The translations under genes and the position numbers were made by a program. From contig PMTP01000012.1 in the NCBI GenBank assembly GCA_003167305.1, positions 1 to 5,306 of the forward strand: a DNA stretch of 5,306 nucleotides, written 5' to 3'. The number at the start of each line of letters is the position of its first letter. Within the stretch, counting starts at the first letter, position 1. Under the pieces are notes generated by a model that was not told the DNA's origin, made no database searches, and worked only from the letters and a program-made list of their open reading frames with translations. Shown in pieces: positions 5,277 to 5,306 of the stretch. The DNA is from Acidobacteriaceae bacterium. Lineage in GTDB: Bacteria; Acidobacteriota; Terriglobia; Terriglobales; Acidobacteriaceae.

Positions 5277-5306
5277 GACGGCAGTTTAGCGCGTTTATTG
5301 CGGCAG

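Overview
The window is GC-rich and reads like a chromosomal stretch from a Gram-negative soil-type bacterium. Acidobacteriota (Terriglobia/Acidobacteriaceae-like) is my best guess. The reasons are an LptE outer-membrane lipoprotein (so the cell has an LPS outer membrane), a divergent HolA, and three kinds of short intergenic repeat that I associate from memory with acidobacterial genomes. The taxon is an inference; no rRNA or other marker gene is present.

Layout on the + strand: (i) 2-709, the C-terminal part of an LCM/TIGR00027-type SAM-dependent methyltransferase whose N-terminus lies outside the window; (ii) 710-826, a spacer with a 14-bp-arm inverted repeat followed by a second small hairpin; (iii) 827-1342, lptE; (iv) 1343-1472, a spacer with five GGG tracts at exact 7-base spacing and a possible 12-codon leader ORF overlapping the likely holA start; (v) 1473-2639, holA, the delta subunit of the DNA polymerase III clamp loader. 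The lptE-holA order is the one known from many Gram-negatives (E. coli leuS-lptE-holA-nadD); here a methyltransferase, not leuS, lies upstream.

At 2640-2849 the + strand genes meet a converging minus-strand pair. This spacer holds a nested repeat: an outer inverted repeat of the same type as the one before lptE, enclosing a second, unrelated repeat-like element.

On the minus strand, reading from right to left, are a complete group II PLP-dependent amino acid decarboxylase (5276-3849) and, 36 bases later, a ten-helix EamA/DMT transporter (3812-2850). Spacing and orientation suggest a two-gene operon that makes an amine from an amino acid and moves the product or precursor across the inner membrane. 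The decarboxylase keeps the PLP lysine, the stacking histidine and the catalytic loop tyrosine of aromatic amino acid decarboxylases. Several substrate-pocket positions differ, so its substrate cannot be named.

No tRNA, rRNA, CRISPR array, transposase, phage gene or origin was seen. The coding content is mostly ordinary. The more interesting points are the nested repeat, the G-tract array and leader ORF ahead of holA, and the unusual decarboxylase pocket next to a transporter.
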